Of a stretch of DNA of 64,000 nt, positions 42,638 to 51,202 are shown one piece after another. Below the pieces are notes generated by a model. It was not told the DNA's origin, made no database searches, and saw nothing but the letters and a program-made list of their open reading frames with translations. Positions within the stretch are counted from its first letter, which is position 1, and each line of letters opens with the position of its first letter. A program made the translations under genes and the position numbers. The DNA comes from Streptomyces cadmiisoli (lineage in GTDB: Bacteria; Actinomycetota; Actinomycetes; Streptomycetales; Streptomycetaceae), in assembly GCF_003261055.1 (NCBI RefSeq), contig NZ_CP030073.1:8742001-8806000 (forward strand), in the 5' to 3' direction.

Positions 42638-43825
42638 TCACGCCTCTCCGGTGAGGCGGCCCCCATCAGCGCTGGGGGGCGAAGACCCGGGGCCCGCCGA
42701 AAGGTAGCGGAACACCTCGCCCGCGGCATGGTCGGCGAACATCGGCCCGGCGATGTCGGGTGTGCCGGACCGCAGGACGTCCAACAGTTCGGCATGGTGC
42801 TCCGCCACCTCGGTCCAGCCGCCGACGAAGCGCGGGTCGCCCAGTACGTGCAGCTCCCACAGGCTGGACTCGATCAAGCGCCACAGCCGGATCAGGGCCG
42901 CGTTCCCGGTGGCCTCGCACACGTGCCGGTGGAAGGACATGTCGGCGTCCCGGAGCGCCCCGATGTCGCCCTGGGCCGCCGCACGGCGCAGCCGATTCAC
43001 GTCGTCGGCCAGCAGACGCGCATGCTCAGCCTTCAGGGACCCGGCCACCCGGCCCGCCGCGTACTGCTCGAACATCACCCGGATGTCCCGCACATCCTGC
43101 GCCTGCCGTTCGGGGATCCGGGCCACGTAGGTGCCACGATGCGGCTGGGAGACCACCAGGCCCTCATGCGCCAGGCGCTTGAGGGCTTCACGTGGCGGGG
43201 CCTGGCTCGTGCCGAACCGGCGGGCGATCTCCGACTCCACGAGACGTCGGCCAGGTTCGAGCCGACCGTTCATGATCCATCCGCGCAGCTGCGCGTAGAC
43301 GTGGTCGGAGAGCAGCTGACGTGGCATGCGAGCCGTTCCAGGTACGGGCTTGCCCTCCTGCTGCCCCGACTTCGGACCGCTCCGGCGCTTATGCGCCAAC
43401 GGTGGGCCCGGACGCCTCGCCTGCTGCTCGCGCCAGATCCGGGCAACCGTGGACTGCGACATGTCCAGCGTGCCCGCCAGAGCGCGTGTGGACGGCACCG
43501 GCCCGCCGTCGCCGACCCGTTCGAGCAGCGCGGCGATATGCGCCTCCGCTCGCTGCCGGTGGCCGCTGCGCGGCCGCCCTGAACGAGGAGCGTCCCTGAG
43601 CCCGGGCACGCCCCGGCTCAGAAACCGTTCACGCCACTTCGCCACTGTGGCGGGGCGCACCCGGAGCTGCTGCGCGATCTCCGCGTCGTCCAGCCCTTCG
43701 GCACATGCCAGGACGATACGGCTGCGCAACCGCATGGCTCCGGGGGGTTGCTCGGCGAAGCCTGTGAGTGCCGCCCGGTCCGCTTCGCTCAGCTGCGGAA
43801 ACGCCGGTGGATCCGGAACGGCCAT
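42638..43825 (-). CDS. Transposase-type HTH fused to a GntR/FCD regulator
   Basis: A continuous 395-residue frame with two unrelated parts. Residues 11-135 match the bipartite DNA-binding region of IS630-type transposases (LRSRIVLACAEGLDDAEIAQ, VAKWRERFLSRGVPGLRD, then a second HTH at STRALAGTLDMSQSTVARIW). A basic linker (140-165) leads to a GntR winged helix (172-235, LVESEIARRFGTSQAPPREA) and an FCD domain (243-370) with DADMSFHRHVCEATGN and HHAELLDVLRSG. No DDE catalytic domain is present. An alternative is that the regulator starts at Met167 (43327) and the upstream part is a relic that happens to be open. It converges closely on the IclR gene (16 bases). Confidence 0.8.
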   Translation of the reverse strand: MAVPDPPAFPQLSEADRAALTGFAEQPPGAMRLRSRIVLACAEGLDDAEIAQQLRVRPATVAKWRERFLSRGVPGLRDAPRSGRPRSGHRQRAEAHIAALLERVGDGGPVPSTRALAGTLDMSQSTVARIWREQQARRPGPPLAHKRRSGPKSGQQEGKPVPGTARMPRQLLSDHVYAQLRGWIMNGRLEPGRRLVESEIARRFGTSQAPPREALKRLAHEGLVVSQPHRGTYVARIPERQAQDVRDIRVMFEQYAAGRVAGSLKAEHARLLADDVNRLRRAAAQGDIGALRDADMSFHRHVCEATGNAALIRLWRLIESSLWELHVLGDPRFVGGWTEVAEHHAELLDVLRSGTPDIAGPMFADHAAGEVFRYLSAGPGSSPPSADGGRLTGEA

Positions 43826-44177
43826 GATCCCGCCTCCATTGAATTCATGGACTTATGACTCGTGAAGACCTCGATGGTGCTCGCGAGCCCATCAACTTAT
43901 CGCTCCAACCAGTGTGTTGACGGCGCCCCGGCGCAAGGCCATTAATTGGCGTTGCTCGATCAGTGACCCACTAGAGCGCGGTCGACGGCATGGATGGCGA
44001 GCTCGGGCTCCCTCCGGCGCGAGACCAGTGGCCCGGCCGCCGCAGGCGACGACCGGCCGGCCGCAGCGGACCCGCACCACCGAGGCGGTCGTGTCACACC
44101 AGCCCGGACGTGTGCACCCCGTCCAGCCGTCCCATCCCGAAGACGCGATATCACCTTTCACGTGACGAGGAGGCCTC
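43826..44177. other. Intergenic region between regulator and second beta-helix gene
   Basis: No gene is supported. The first 90 bases are AT-rich for this genome and probably hold the promoter of the leftward fusion regulator. The rest leads to the GAGGAGG ribosome-binding site (44167-44173) of the beta-helix gene. Confidence 0.5.
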
Positions 44178-46055
44178 GTGCCATTTCTCCCTGCACGACG
44201 AAAGCCCAAACTGCCACTGCTGCTGGCAGTCGGCACCCTGCTGGTCACCGGCGCGGTGCTGGAGGTCCCGGACGCGAAAGCAAGTGCGGCCGGCTGCAAG
44301 GCCACCGAACTCTTCGTCGCACCCGGCGGAAACGACAGAGGCAAGGGGAGCAAGAGCAGCCCCTTCAAAACCATCGAACGAGCCCGTGACCACATACGTG
44401 ACAAAGGTCTGAACCAGTCCGGCCGCATGCGCTGCGACATCCACGTCAACCTGCGCGCCGGCGACTACCCGGTCAAGCGCACCGTCGACCTCGACGACCG
44501 CGACTCCGGAACCCAGGGACACCGAGTCGTCTACCGCTCGTACGACGGCCCGGGCAAGGCCCGGGTGACAGGCGCCGAAGCCGTCACCGGCTGGAAGGAG
44601 TACAAGGACGGCATCTACCGGGCCGACGTCGGCACCGACCAGCCCTTCTACACCCTCTTCGAGGACGGCAAACGGGCCACCACCGCCCGCTACCCCAACC
44701 GCGCCGCCGACGACAAATGGTCCCCCTACATGACATCCGTGCTCAAAGAGCCCGAGAAGGAAGCCGTACGCCAATGGCTGTACTCCAACCCCGGTGAGTG
44801 GGACCTCGACTGGGACCTCAGCAACGCACAGGTGATGATCTGGTCGGGCGGCAGCTGGAGCTGGTTCACCGACACAGTCCCGATCCGGGACTGGAACCAG
44901 CCGAAGAACCAGATGACGCTCAAGTACTGGACCCGCTACGCCCTGATCAACTCCCGCGGCGGCTCCCGCTACTTCCTGCAGAACTCCCTGGACTTCCTGG
45001 ACCAGGCAGGCGAGTACTACATGGACTTCAAGGCGGGCCAGCTCTACTACAAGCCACGCGGTGACATCGACGACGTCACGGTGCTGCGCCCCACGGTCAA
45101 AACACTCTTCAACCTCGCCGGGGCCGACCCGAGCCGACGGGTGGAGGGCATCACCCTTGACGGACTCACCCTGCAGTACACCGACTTCGTCGACTGGTAC
45201 CGATCCGGGTGGATCAGCGACGGTGACTCGGGCTACCCGCACAAGTACCCCGAGTACGATCGCCAGATAGAGCTGCCGCGCAACCGCTTCGGCGCCGTCA
45301 CCGTGACCAACAGCGAGGACATCACCCTGTCCCGGCTGCGCATGTCCGACACCGGCTACCACGCCGTCTACGCCCTGTTCGCCAACGACGGACTGACGGT
45401 CCGTGACAGTCTCCTGGAGAACATCGGCGGCGACGGAATCAAGGTCGAGGGTCCCTATCCCGGAGAGGGCAACACCTCGAACGGCCACCTGCTGACGAAC
45501 AACTACATCACCCATTACGGCGAGCTGGTCCCCGGCGACGCCTCCGGCATCGAGTTGATGAACACGGGGCACAACACCGTCAGCCACAGCCACATCAAGC
45601 ACAGCGCCCGCTACGGCGTCAGTCTCGAGGTGCGCCCCGAGGTGGCACCCAAGGACAACTACGCCCGAGGCAACACCTTCGAGTACTTGCGCATCGAGGA
45701 AGCCGGTCTGGACAGCGGTGACATGGGCGCCTTCTACACGTACGGCGTCAGCAACGTCGAACCGCACACCGTCGACAACCATGTGCGCCAGGTCGTCATC
45801 GGCGACGTGATCCCGGACGCCTCGATGCCGGACAGCGGAACACGGGGTGTGCACATGGACGCCGGCGGCTGCGGCTTCAGCTTCGAGGACATCGAGGTCG
45901 GGAAGACAACCGACCAGTCCTACCAGAGCTACCAGTGCAACACCGTTGAGAACGGCAACTGGGAAGCCGACTTCGACCCGTCGCGCATGGAGTACGACAA
46001 GATCGGCGTCACCGACGACTTCCCCTACCCCCTGCCGGACGGCGACACCCAGTGA
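44178..46055 (+). CDS. Second secreted right-handed parallel beta-helix protein
   Basis: A 625-residue exported protein starting at GTG with GAGGAGG four bases upstream. A signal peptide (PLLLAVGTLLVTGAVLEV) ends near ASA-AG. The mature start (TELFVAPGGNDRGKGSKSSP, FKTIERARDHI) is a DUF1565-like entry to a parallel beta helix with turns such as GAVTVTNSEDITLSRLRMSD and NTGHNTVSHSHIKHSARYG between about 370 and 520. It shares architecture with the 882-residue protein at 27909 and may be another lyase or hydrolase on the same polymer. Substrate unknown. The transcript ends at the hairpin at 46082. Confidence 0.85.
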   Translation: MPFLPARRKPKLPLLLAVGTLLVTGAVLEVPDAKASAAGCKATELFVAPGGNDRGKGSKSSPFKTIERARDHIRDKGLNQSGRMRCDIHVNLRAGDYPVKRTVDLDDRDSGTQGHRVVYRSYDGPGKARVTGAEAVTGWKEYKDGIYRADVGTDQPFYTLFEDGKRATTARYPNRAADDKWSPYMTSVLKEPEKEAVRQWLYSNPGEWDLDWDLSNAQVMIWSGGSWSWFTDTVPIRDWNQPKNQMTLKYWTRYALINSRGGSRYFLQNSLDFLDQAGEYYMDFKAGQLYYKPRGDIDDVTVLRPTVKTLFNLAGADPSRRVEGITLDGLTLQYTDFVDWYRSGWISDGDSGYPHKYPEYDRQIELPRNRFGAVTVTNSEDITLSRLRMSDTGYHAVYALFANDGLTVRDSLLENIGGDGIKVEGPYPGEGNTSNGHLLTNNYITHYGELVPGDASGIELMNTGHNTVSHSHIKHSARYGVSLEVRPEVAPKDNYARGNTFEYLRIEEAGLDSGDMGAFYTYGVSNVEPHTVDNHVRQVVIGDVIPDASMPDSGTRGVHMDAGGCGFSFEDIEVGKTTDQSYQSYQCNTVENGNWEADFDPSRMEYDKIGVTDDFPYPLPDGDTQ

Positions 46056-46081
46056 GGAGCGACTGACAAGGCCGTGGCCTT

Positions 46082-46113
46082 GCCGGCGCAGCGCCACTCG
46101 GCGCTGCGCCGGC
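46082..46113 (+). terminator. Intrinsic terminator
   Basis: GCCGGCGCAGCGCC, the loop ACTC and the exact inverse form a perfect 14-bp stem 27 bases after the beta-helix stop. Confidence 0.85.
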
Positions 46114-46419
46114 CGGCAGCGGATGCTGTCGGCGCGGTCATCACCTCGGCCGTGCCCACAACCTGCTCCCGGTGAACGACGGCACGGCTTCGGACCACCG
46201 CCGGTGAAGGACGCCACCGCAGCACGGCGACTCCGGGACGGGCCTCGCAGGCCTGTCCTCCGGTCCGGTGCGTTCCAGCCTGCCTCCACCAGGGTCGGCT
46301 CGATCTGGGAGGTCCCTCATGAGTGGTGCCTCCAGATTCTTGATCGCCTTATCCCTGGCCTTGTTGCGGACTGGTCTGCCGAGGGCAGCCGGCAGCCAGG
46401 CCACTCCTGTGACCGTCAC
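46114..46419. other. Convergent intergenic region
   Basis: Nothing coding is recognised between the terminator and the end of the convergent EEP-family gene. Reverse frames here lack RBS and domains. Confidence 0.5.
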
Positions 46420-47268
46420 TCAGGGCGCGACGAGGACCTTGCTGAGCAGCGGAAGGTGGTCGGAGGCCGTCGGGTTGCTCGTGATGACGCGGGTGACAAG
46501 CGGCGTCACCTTACGGGTCGCATAGATGAGGTCGATTCGCTCGGTGGGGGCCTCGGCCGGGTACGTCGCACCATCGCCGCGACCGTGCACCGACTTGGCC
46601 CACGCGTCGGTGTACGCCTCCTGCAACGGCTGCGACTCAGGGGCGGCGGGCAGCGCGTTGAAGTCACCCACGAGGATCCCGGGCTTCTTCTCGCCGATCA
46701 GGTCCACGATCTGCGCAGTCTGCTGAAGGCGGTCGGTCTGCGAGCTGGCGGCCAGGTGGGTGTTGTAGACCTCCACATTCTTGCCGTGGACGTCGAGCGT
46801 GGCGTGCAGCAGACCGCGCTGCTCCTGGCCCGGCGACTTGTACAGCCAGGTGTTGTCGGAGGCGGTGATCGGGTACCGCGACAGGATCGCGGTGCCGTAC
46901 TGAACGCGGTGACCGCCGGGCGTCGGCGGGACGTTGTCGATGTTGGCGCCGAAGACCACGTGGTAGCCGAGCAGAGCCGCCAACTCGGCGGGCTGGTCCG
47001 CCCAGTCGCTGCGCGCGGAGTAGTGCTTGTCGACCTCCTGGAGGCCGACCACGTCGGCGCCGCTGCGGCGGATGACATCCGCGACGCGCCGCAGGTCCAG
47101 GACGTCGTCGGTGCCCTGAGCGTGGTGGATGTTGAACGTCATGACGTCCAGCACGCGGGGGCCGGGGACCCCGTTGGCGGAGATCTCCTCTGCCGAGGCA
47201 GGACTGGCGGATCCGGCGGCGGCGAGGGCGACGACAGCGGCGAGTACGGACAGGGTCCGGCGGAACAT
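46420..47268 (-). CDS. Secreted endonuclease/exonuclease/phosphatase-family protein
   Basis: A 282-residue exported enzyme of the EEP superfamily (DNase I, sphingomyelinase, inositol phosphatase fold). A signal peptide (LSVLAAVVALAAAGSASPASA) occupies residues 5-26. Catalytic markers are intact: MTFNIHHAQ, GLQEVDKHY with the metal-binding Glu, THLAAS, GDFNALP, and the terminal SDHLPL with its His. It probably acts on extracellular nucleic acid or a phosphodiester or phospholipid; the exact substrate cannot be told. GGAGG seven bases before the ATG sets the start. It is transcribed alone. Confidence 0.9.
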   Translation of the reverse strand: MFRRTLSVLAAVVALAAAGSASPASAEEISANGVPGPRVLDVMTFNIHHAQGTDDVLDLRRVADVIRRSGADVVGLQEVDKHYSARSDWADQPAELAALLGYHVVFGANIDNVPPTPGGHRVQYGTAILSRYPITASDNTWLYKSPGQEQRGLLHATLDVHGKNVEVYNTHLAASSQTDRLQQTAQIVDLIGEKKPGILVGDFNALPAAPESQPLQEAYTDAWAKSVHGRGDGATYPAEAPTERIDLIYATRKVTPLVTRVITSNPTASDHLPLLSKVLVAP

Positions 47269-47818
47269 GAAGGGCCTCCTGGTACAAGTTCACCAACAAT
47301 CCCGATCATGACCCGGTCCGCTGACGTGCCGTCGACTGCAATGTGAAGACACGTAGCCCCGCCGGCAACGGCGGGGAGTCGGCAGGCCGATCCCGACCCT
47401 CGGGGCTCGCATACGCCTGGCCGAGACCAGTCGTTCGGTGACTGTTCCCTTGGCCCGCTGGGTCGATACCGCGGTCCGGTTCGATGGCTCGCTCCACCCG
47501 CCCGAGCGACGGGTATCCCGTACGCGTTCACCGGGCTGTCGGTGATTCGCGGGCGCGGCAGACATCAGGCTCAAGAGACACGGGCCTGAACGCGGCTTCG
47601 TCGTCGCGCGGGCTTGGGCAGGCGTCGGTGTGGCCAATGGTGTTGGCGTGGGGAGCTGCTCCCTCTCCGGGATACTCTGCCATTTGGCGTCTTGGCGCTG
47701 CCCTAGTAGGAGGCGGGCCTGCCGCCCCTACTTGCCGCACAGCAGCTGGGTGTCGAGCACGACAGCTGGGTGTCGAGCACGACTGAATCCAGGGTGAGTC
47801 GGCGGGTGCCCTTTTGGC
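47269..47818. other. Intergenic region with short tandem duplication
   Basis: No gene is supported. The interval holds the upstream region of the EEP gene and the tandem repeat at 47744-47783. Confidence 0.5.
47744..47783. repeat. Two perfect 20-bp tandem copies
   Basis: AGCTGGGTGTCGAGCACGAC is present twice in direct succession. On the reverse strand a single copy encodes part of a LDTQLL-like peptide, so this may be a small duplication inside decayed coding sequence. Confidence 0.9.
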
Positions 47819-48640
47819 TCACCGGCAGCCACCGGGCGGGCATGGGTTGTAGCAGCCGCCGGGAGGACATCCGCCCTTTTCGCCTGGGGAGGAGTCGGAT
47901 TCTTCGCCGGTGTTTCCCTCGTTGCTGCTTCGGTCATCGTCGGACGATCCGATGTCGGAGTCAGGGGCAGGATCTAGATACTCGGGATTCTTGGTGGGAT
48001 CCTTGTACAATCCCTTGGTCGGTGGGCAGACTTGGCCCTTTTCGACTGCGTGGAGTGTGATCTCGGGTCGGTACTTAAGTGCTTGTCCAGCTTCGATGCT
48101 CTGGAAGCAGACCTTCCAGTCGGCGAAGTCACCAAACTTGTTGTCTCGGTCGTAGCCGTACTCGTCCTGATAGGCCGCCTCAAGGACAACGGGACCGCCA
48201 TCGGTCCCCAACATCTCCACAGCCTTGCCGTAGGTGATGCCTTCCACGGTGGGCATCTCAGGCCACGGGATGGGCTTGCCGTCCTTCTTCGGGCACGGGG
48301 CTCCAGGCGTCACGGCCGCGAACTCAACTTTGCTCAGGGTCACTCTCTCGAAGCACACTCGCCAGTCGGCACTTGGGGTCTCGTCCAGCTCGCTGGCATC
48401 GTGGGCTGCCCCGCTCAGGCCTGTCTGCTTCACTCGTGTGAGGGCCGTGTCCACGAGTTCGCCGACCTGGCTCCCGATGGGGCTCGGCGTGGCCGTGACT
48501 GTAACGGTGGCTGCCATCTCCGGGATTGCTGACTCCTTGTCCTCGCAATCCTCACCACACGATCTCACCAGAAGGAGCAGTAACACGATGGCGAGGACAG
48601 ACACGCCAGCAAACCATTTGCCACTCTTGCCTGTTGCCAT
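47819..48640 (-). CDS. Membrane-anchored protein with two PASTA-like domains and a Cys-Pro-Gly tail
   Basis: A 273-residue protein. An N-terminal hydrophobic anchor (WFAGVSVLAIVLLLLLVRSC, about residues 9-28) is followed by an extracellular part with two similar units: ADWRVCFERVTLSKVEF then GAPCPKKDG, and ADWKVCFQSIEAGQALKY then KGQVCPPTKG. Each unit has paired cysteines and resembles the PASTA-like domains of secreted Streptomyces proteins. A low-complexity acidic linker leads to the tail KGGCPPGGCYNPCPPGGCR. The ATG has GGAGGG upstream; longer forms are less likely. PASTA domains bind peptidoglycan or beta-lactams; binding here is not established. Confidence 0.75.
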   Translation of the reverse strand: MATGKSGKWFAGVSVLAIVLLLLLVRSCGEDCEDKESAIPEMAATVTVTATPSPIGSQVGELVDTALTRVKQTGLSGAAHDASELDETPSADWRVCFERVTLSKVEFAAVTPGAPCPKKDGKPIPWPEMPTVEGITYGKAVEMLGTDGGPVVLEAAYQDEYGYDRDNKFGDFADWKVCFQSIEAGQALKYRPEITLHAVEKGQVCPPTKGLYKDPTKNPEYLDPAPDSDIGSSDDDRSSNEGNTGEESDSSPGEKGGCPPGGCYNPCPPGGCR

Positions 48641-49426
48641 TTTCTCTGGCACCCCCTCCGGGCCACCCCGGTGTGCACGCGTTCGCAACCATTGAGCGGG
48701 GTAGCCTTATGGCACACCGCCCTTACCGCCACTGAGCATGTCACTGTCGCCGGTGATGAACAGGAAAGTGAAATGCGTGCTCTGTGTTTTATCGGAGCGG
48801 GCGGCGTAGCGGCAACCGGTTCATTGATCCTTGGTGCGAAAGTGGTACTGATTGCGCACACGTGGGCCGGAGAGTGCCATACTTCCCCCCCCCGGTACTC
48901 AGGCACAGGGGTGCCAGCAGGGGATCTTCGGAGGATGCGGCCGGCTTGTGTCCTGAGATTGGGAAGCCTGGTTTTCGGCGGCGGATACTGCTGGCCTGCC
49001 ACTGAACTATGCACGTGCTTCCCCCAGTCCACAGCCAAGCCCCCGTAGCATCTGGCACGTCAGTGGCTCAACACCCTCTCCGGCGCCCCATCGCGGCCTG
49101 CACTGTCGCGGAAACTTGGAGGTCTATGGGTTGACATTTGTTCGTTGGCAAGCGGAACTCCGCCACAGTGGCGGATGCGCCGACCGATCAGGGCGCGGTG
49201 TGCCGGCGAAACCCATCAGCGGGTCTCTGTCGCGCTGTCTGGCAACGTCCGTCTGATTGAACCGCGCTGGCGGAAGCGGTGAAGTGGCTCTGGGTTATGG
49301 CCTCTTCGTCCCGAAGCAATTTGGAGTGAGACGGATCCTTGGGATGCTGTGGTTCCCATCTATGTTGATGGTCCGCAGACGTACGCGCTTGTTCGCCGTT
49401 GTTCGTCTGCGTTCTGACGCCGTTAG
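48641..49426. other. Long interval without a recognised gene
   Basis: Several short frames exist on both strands but none combines RBS, codon bias and a recognisable sequence. A run of nine C residues lies at 48885-48893. The interval ends at an IS701-type terminal repeat. Confidence 0.45.
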
Positions 49427-49449
49427 TACTCCAGCCGTAGATCGTGATC
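49427..49449 (+). repeat. IS701-type terminal inverted repeat (left, outer)
   Basis: TACTCCAGCCGTAGATCG and five further bases match the repeat at 54706-54728 (inverted) at 22 of 23 positions. It is immediately preceded by TTAG (49423-49426), the YTAG-type target of IS701-family elements. Confidence 0.75.
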
Positions 49450-49485
49450 ACGGGTGTGAAGGTCGCCCGTCGGTAGCCTGCGTGT

Positions 49486-49938
49486 GTGGCTGAGACTTGG
49501 GACGAAGCGCAGCTGATCGCGGACGGCTTCGAGTGCGTGTACGCCGAGTTGGAGTGGTACGACGGACCGCGAGTCGGCCTTGCTGACATCGGCGGGAAAC
49601 CCCACTGCTTCGACGGCTATGGCCAATACCTCGGCGACGAGGCTGACGAGTACCGTGTCTGGCCCGCCAGCGAGGCCGCGGTGCAGTGGGTGCGCGAACA
49701 GTGGGCGATCTTCGCCCGGTGGAACCAGCGCCGTGAGGCCGGGACGGTCACGCTTGAGAGTCATCCGAGCCACGGGGGAATCGATGCTCGGTACGACGAA
49801 TTGACACTGCTACTGACCCCGCACCGCCAGCCACCGGACGACTCGCGTCGGCTAGTGGGCGAGCGGCGGTTCACCGCCGGTGCCCGCTACCAGGTTGAGG
49901 GGCTCGACTATTGGTTTCGGTGGCGTCCAACCAGGTGA
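49486..49938 (+). CDS. Hypothetical protein, possible insertion-sequence passenger
   Basis: A 150-residue cytosolic protein of unknown function starting at GTG. It has an acidic N-terminus (ETWDEAQLIADGFECVYAEL), EWYDGPRVGLADI, and a tryptophan-rich middle (EAAVQWVREQWAIFARWNQR). Proteins with this EWYDGPR pattern are widespread but uncharacterised in Streptomyces, from memory. It lies just inside an IS701-type terminal repeat and upstream of a truncated IS701 transposase on the same strand. It could be a passenger gene or a host gene caught by rearrangement. Confidence 0.7.
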   Translation: MAETWDEAQLIADGFECVYAELEWYDGPRVGLADIGGKPHCFDGYGQYLGDEADEYRVWPASEAAVQWVREQWAIFARWNQRREAGTVTLESHPSHGGIDARYDELTLLLTPHRQPPDDSRRLVGERRFTAGARYQVEGLDYWFRWRPTR

Positions 49939-49947
49939 GGTTGCCGG

Positions 49948-49982
49948 TGATCATTGGGTGTTGCGTGGACATCCAATGATCA
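49948..49982. repeat. Ten-bp inverted repeat, possible terminator
   Basis: TGATCATTGG and its exact inverse CCAATGATCA are spaced by 15 bases, ten bases after the hypothetical gene stop. A related TGATCAT sequence precedes the second IS701 transposase near 52530, so it may belong to the element. Confidence 0.6.
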
Positions 49983-49997
49983 CCCGGCGGCCTCGGA

Positions 49998-50257
49998 GGC
50001 CAGCGCAGTACAGGCCCGATGGCAAGAAGCGTTCGAGGGTCTGATGAGCCGGATAACAGGCCGGTTCACCAGGGTCGAACCGCGGCGACGAGTACGGCGG
50101 TTGGTACTTGGGTTGCTGTCGGACCTGCCGCGCAAGAACTGCTGGACCCTGGCCGAACGCGCAGGCGACGCCAGCCCGGACGGCATGGAGCACATGCTGC
50201 ACCGCGCGAAGTGGGACACCGATGCGGTCCGTGACGACCTGTTCGATCTTGCTATTG
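49998..50257 (+). pseudogene. N-terminal fragment of IS701-family transposase
   Basis: About 85 codons (RWQEAFEGLMSRITGRFTRV, then RLVLGLLSDLPRKNCWTLAE and AKWDTDAVRDDLFD) match the start of the IS701-type transposase read on the other strand at 52523. The similarity stops after VRDDL, so the DDE catalytic domain is lost. The frame stays open into the next small gene, producing a misleading long reading frame. Confidence 0.8.
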
Positions 50258-50337
50258 ACGCCTTGTGCGGTACATGCCAGCATTCCAACGCACGTGACCT
50301 GAATCACAGCGACTTGAACATTCACGAGGGGATCACC

Positions 50338-50706
50338 TTGAGAAAAGCCATCCCAGTCTTGGGCGTCGCCAGTGCCACGATCGCCGGCATGCTGACTTTC
50401 GCGACGCCCGCAGCGGCCCATCAAGCCAGTGCCTATGTCTACACGTGGGGCGGTTTGGTGACGGCCGCGCAGGTCACGGTCTACAACGGCCACCAGCATG
50501 GGCATGTCTGCGACAAGGATGACGACGGTATGGGCGTCTACGGGCGCTTCAAGGTCACCGGGGGCGACATCTACGACGTTGCCGATTCCGATGGCGAGGG
50601 GGGCATCTGCCCCGGGTTCACCGCGCCGAGCGGTAAGTACATCACCGCGTTCGAAGCAGTCTTGCGGAGCGATCCACCGCGCAGTTCCGGCTGGAAGACG
50701 CCCTGA
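50338..50706 (+). CDS. Small secreted protein, copy A
   Basis: A 122-residue exported protein starting at TTG behind GAGGGGATCACC. A signal peptide (VLGVASATIAGMLTFATPAAA) is followed by a beta-rich domain with AYVYTWGG, VCDKDDDGMGVYGRFKVTGG and DIYDVADSDG and one later Cys. It is about half identical to the next gene, 27 bases downstream, and both have a conserved Cys pair. Function unknown; such small secreted proteins may act in development, competition or surface binding. An IS701 fragment sits directly upstream, so its original promoter may be displaced. Confidence 0.75.
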   Translation: MRKAIPVLGVASATIAGMLTFATPAAAHQASAYVYTWGGLVTAAQVTVYNGHQHGHVCDKDDDGMGVYGRFKVTGGDIYDVADSDGEGGICPGFTAPSGKYITAFEAVLRSDPPRSSGWKTP

Positions 50707-50733
50707 AGACGACCCGTCACGAGGGAGATCACG

Positions 50734-51093
50734 TTGAGAAGAACCACCTCATTCCTTACCGTTGCTGCTGCCTCGGCAGCCGGCGTGCTCGCCGTTGCGA
50801 CGCCCGCGGCGGCCCACTACGGCTCCGCCTTCGTCAAGGACGCGGACGGAGAGCTGCTCGGGTCGATCTGGTCGTCGTACGACCACAAGACGGGGGTGGT
50901 ATGCGACGAGAAAGCGGACGGTGTGGGGGTCTACGGCCGCTTCAAGGTCACCGGCGGCAAGATCTACGACGTTGCCGACAATGATGGGGCCGGCAACAGC
51001 TGTTATGAGTTCGTCGCGCCGACCGGCACTGTACTCACTCAGATCGAAGTTGTCTGGCGGGGCGGGCGTACTTCCGGCTGGCAAAGCGCCTGA
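50734..51093 (+). CDS. Small secreted protein, copy B
   Basis: A 119-residue exported paralogue of the preceding gene, also starting at TTG behind GAGGGAGATCAC. A signal peptide (FLTVAAASAAGVLAVATPAAA) precedes HYGSAFVKDADGELLGSI, VCDEKADGVGVYGRFKVTGG and IYDVADNDG, ending in RTSGWQSA. The shared ygrFKVTGG core and the two cysteines (in VCDE and SCYEF) suggest one disulfide-bonded domain. It probably arose by tandem duplication. The strong hairpin at 51104 ends the transcript. Confidence 0.78.
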   Translation: MRRTTSFLTVAAASAAGVLAVATPAAAHYGSAFVKDADGELLGSIWSSYDHKTGVVCDEKADGVGVYGRFKVTGGKIYDVADNDGAGNSCYEFVAPTGTVLTQIEVVWRGGRTSGWQSA

Positions 51094-51103
51094 CGGCGGC
51101 TGT

Positions 51104-51137
51104 CGAACGGCCAGGTGCGCAGGCGCCTGGCCGTTCG
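51104..51137 (+). terminator. Intrinsic terminator
   Basis: CGAACGGCCAGG and its exact inverse flank a ten-base loop, 11 bases after the second small secreted gene. Confidence 0.82.
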
Positions 51138-51202
51138 CGCGTGACTACAGACCTTGACGGTTCGAGTTGTCAATTAGTATTCCAGCTGTAGTTCGCGATC
51201 TT

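Noticed and set aside
44151..46289. A 712-codon reverse frame over the second beta-helix gene
   Set aside because: It is the antisense shadow of the forward gene, which has signal peptide, RBS and beta-helix repeats. Valine/glycine-rich composition without domains is typical of antisense frames in high-GC DNA.
47744..47783. Start of a CRISPR array
   Set aside because: The two 20-bp copies touch directly with no spacers, and no cas genes or further repeats exist in the window.
49954..50706. A 250-codon frame joining transposase and secreted-protein sequence
   Set aside because: The first third is a truncated IS701 transposase and the rest has its own RBS, TTG start and signal peptide at 50338. 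The in-frame junction is accidental.
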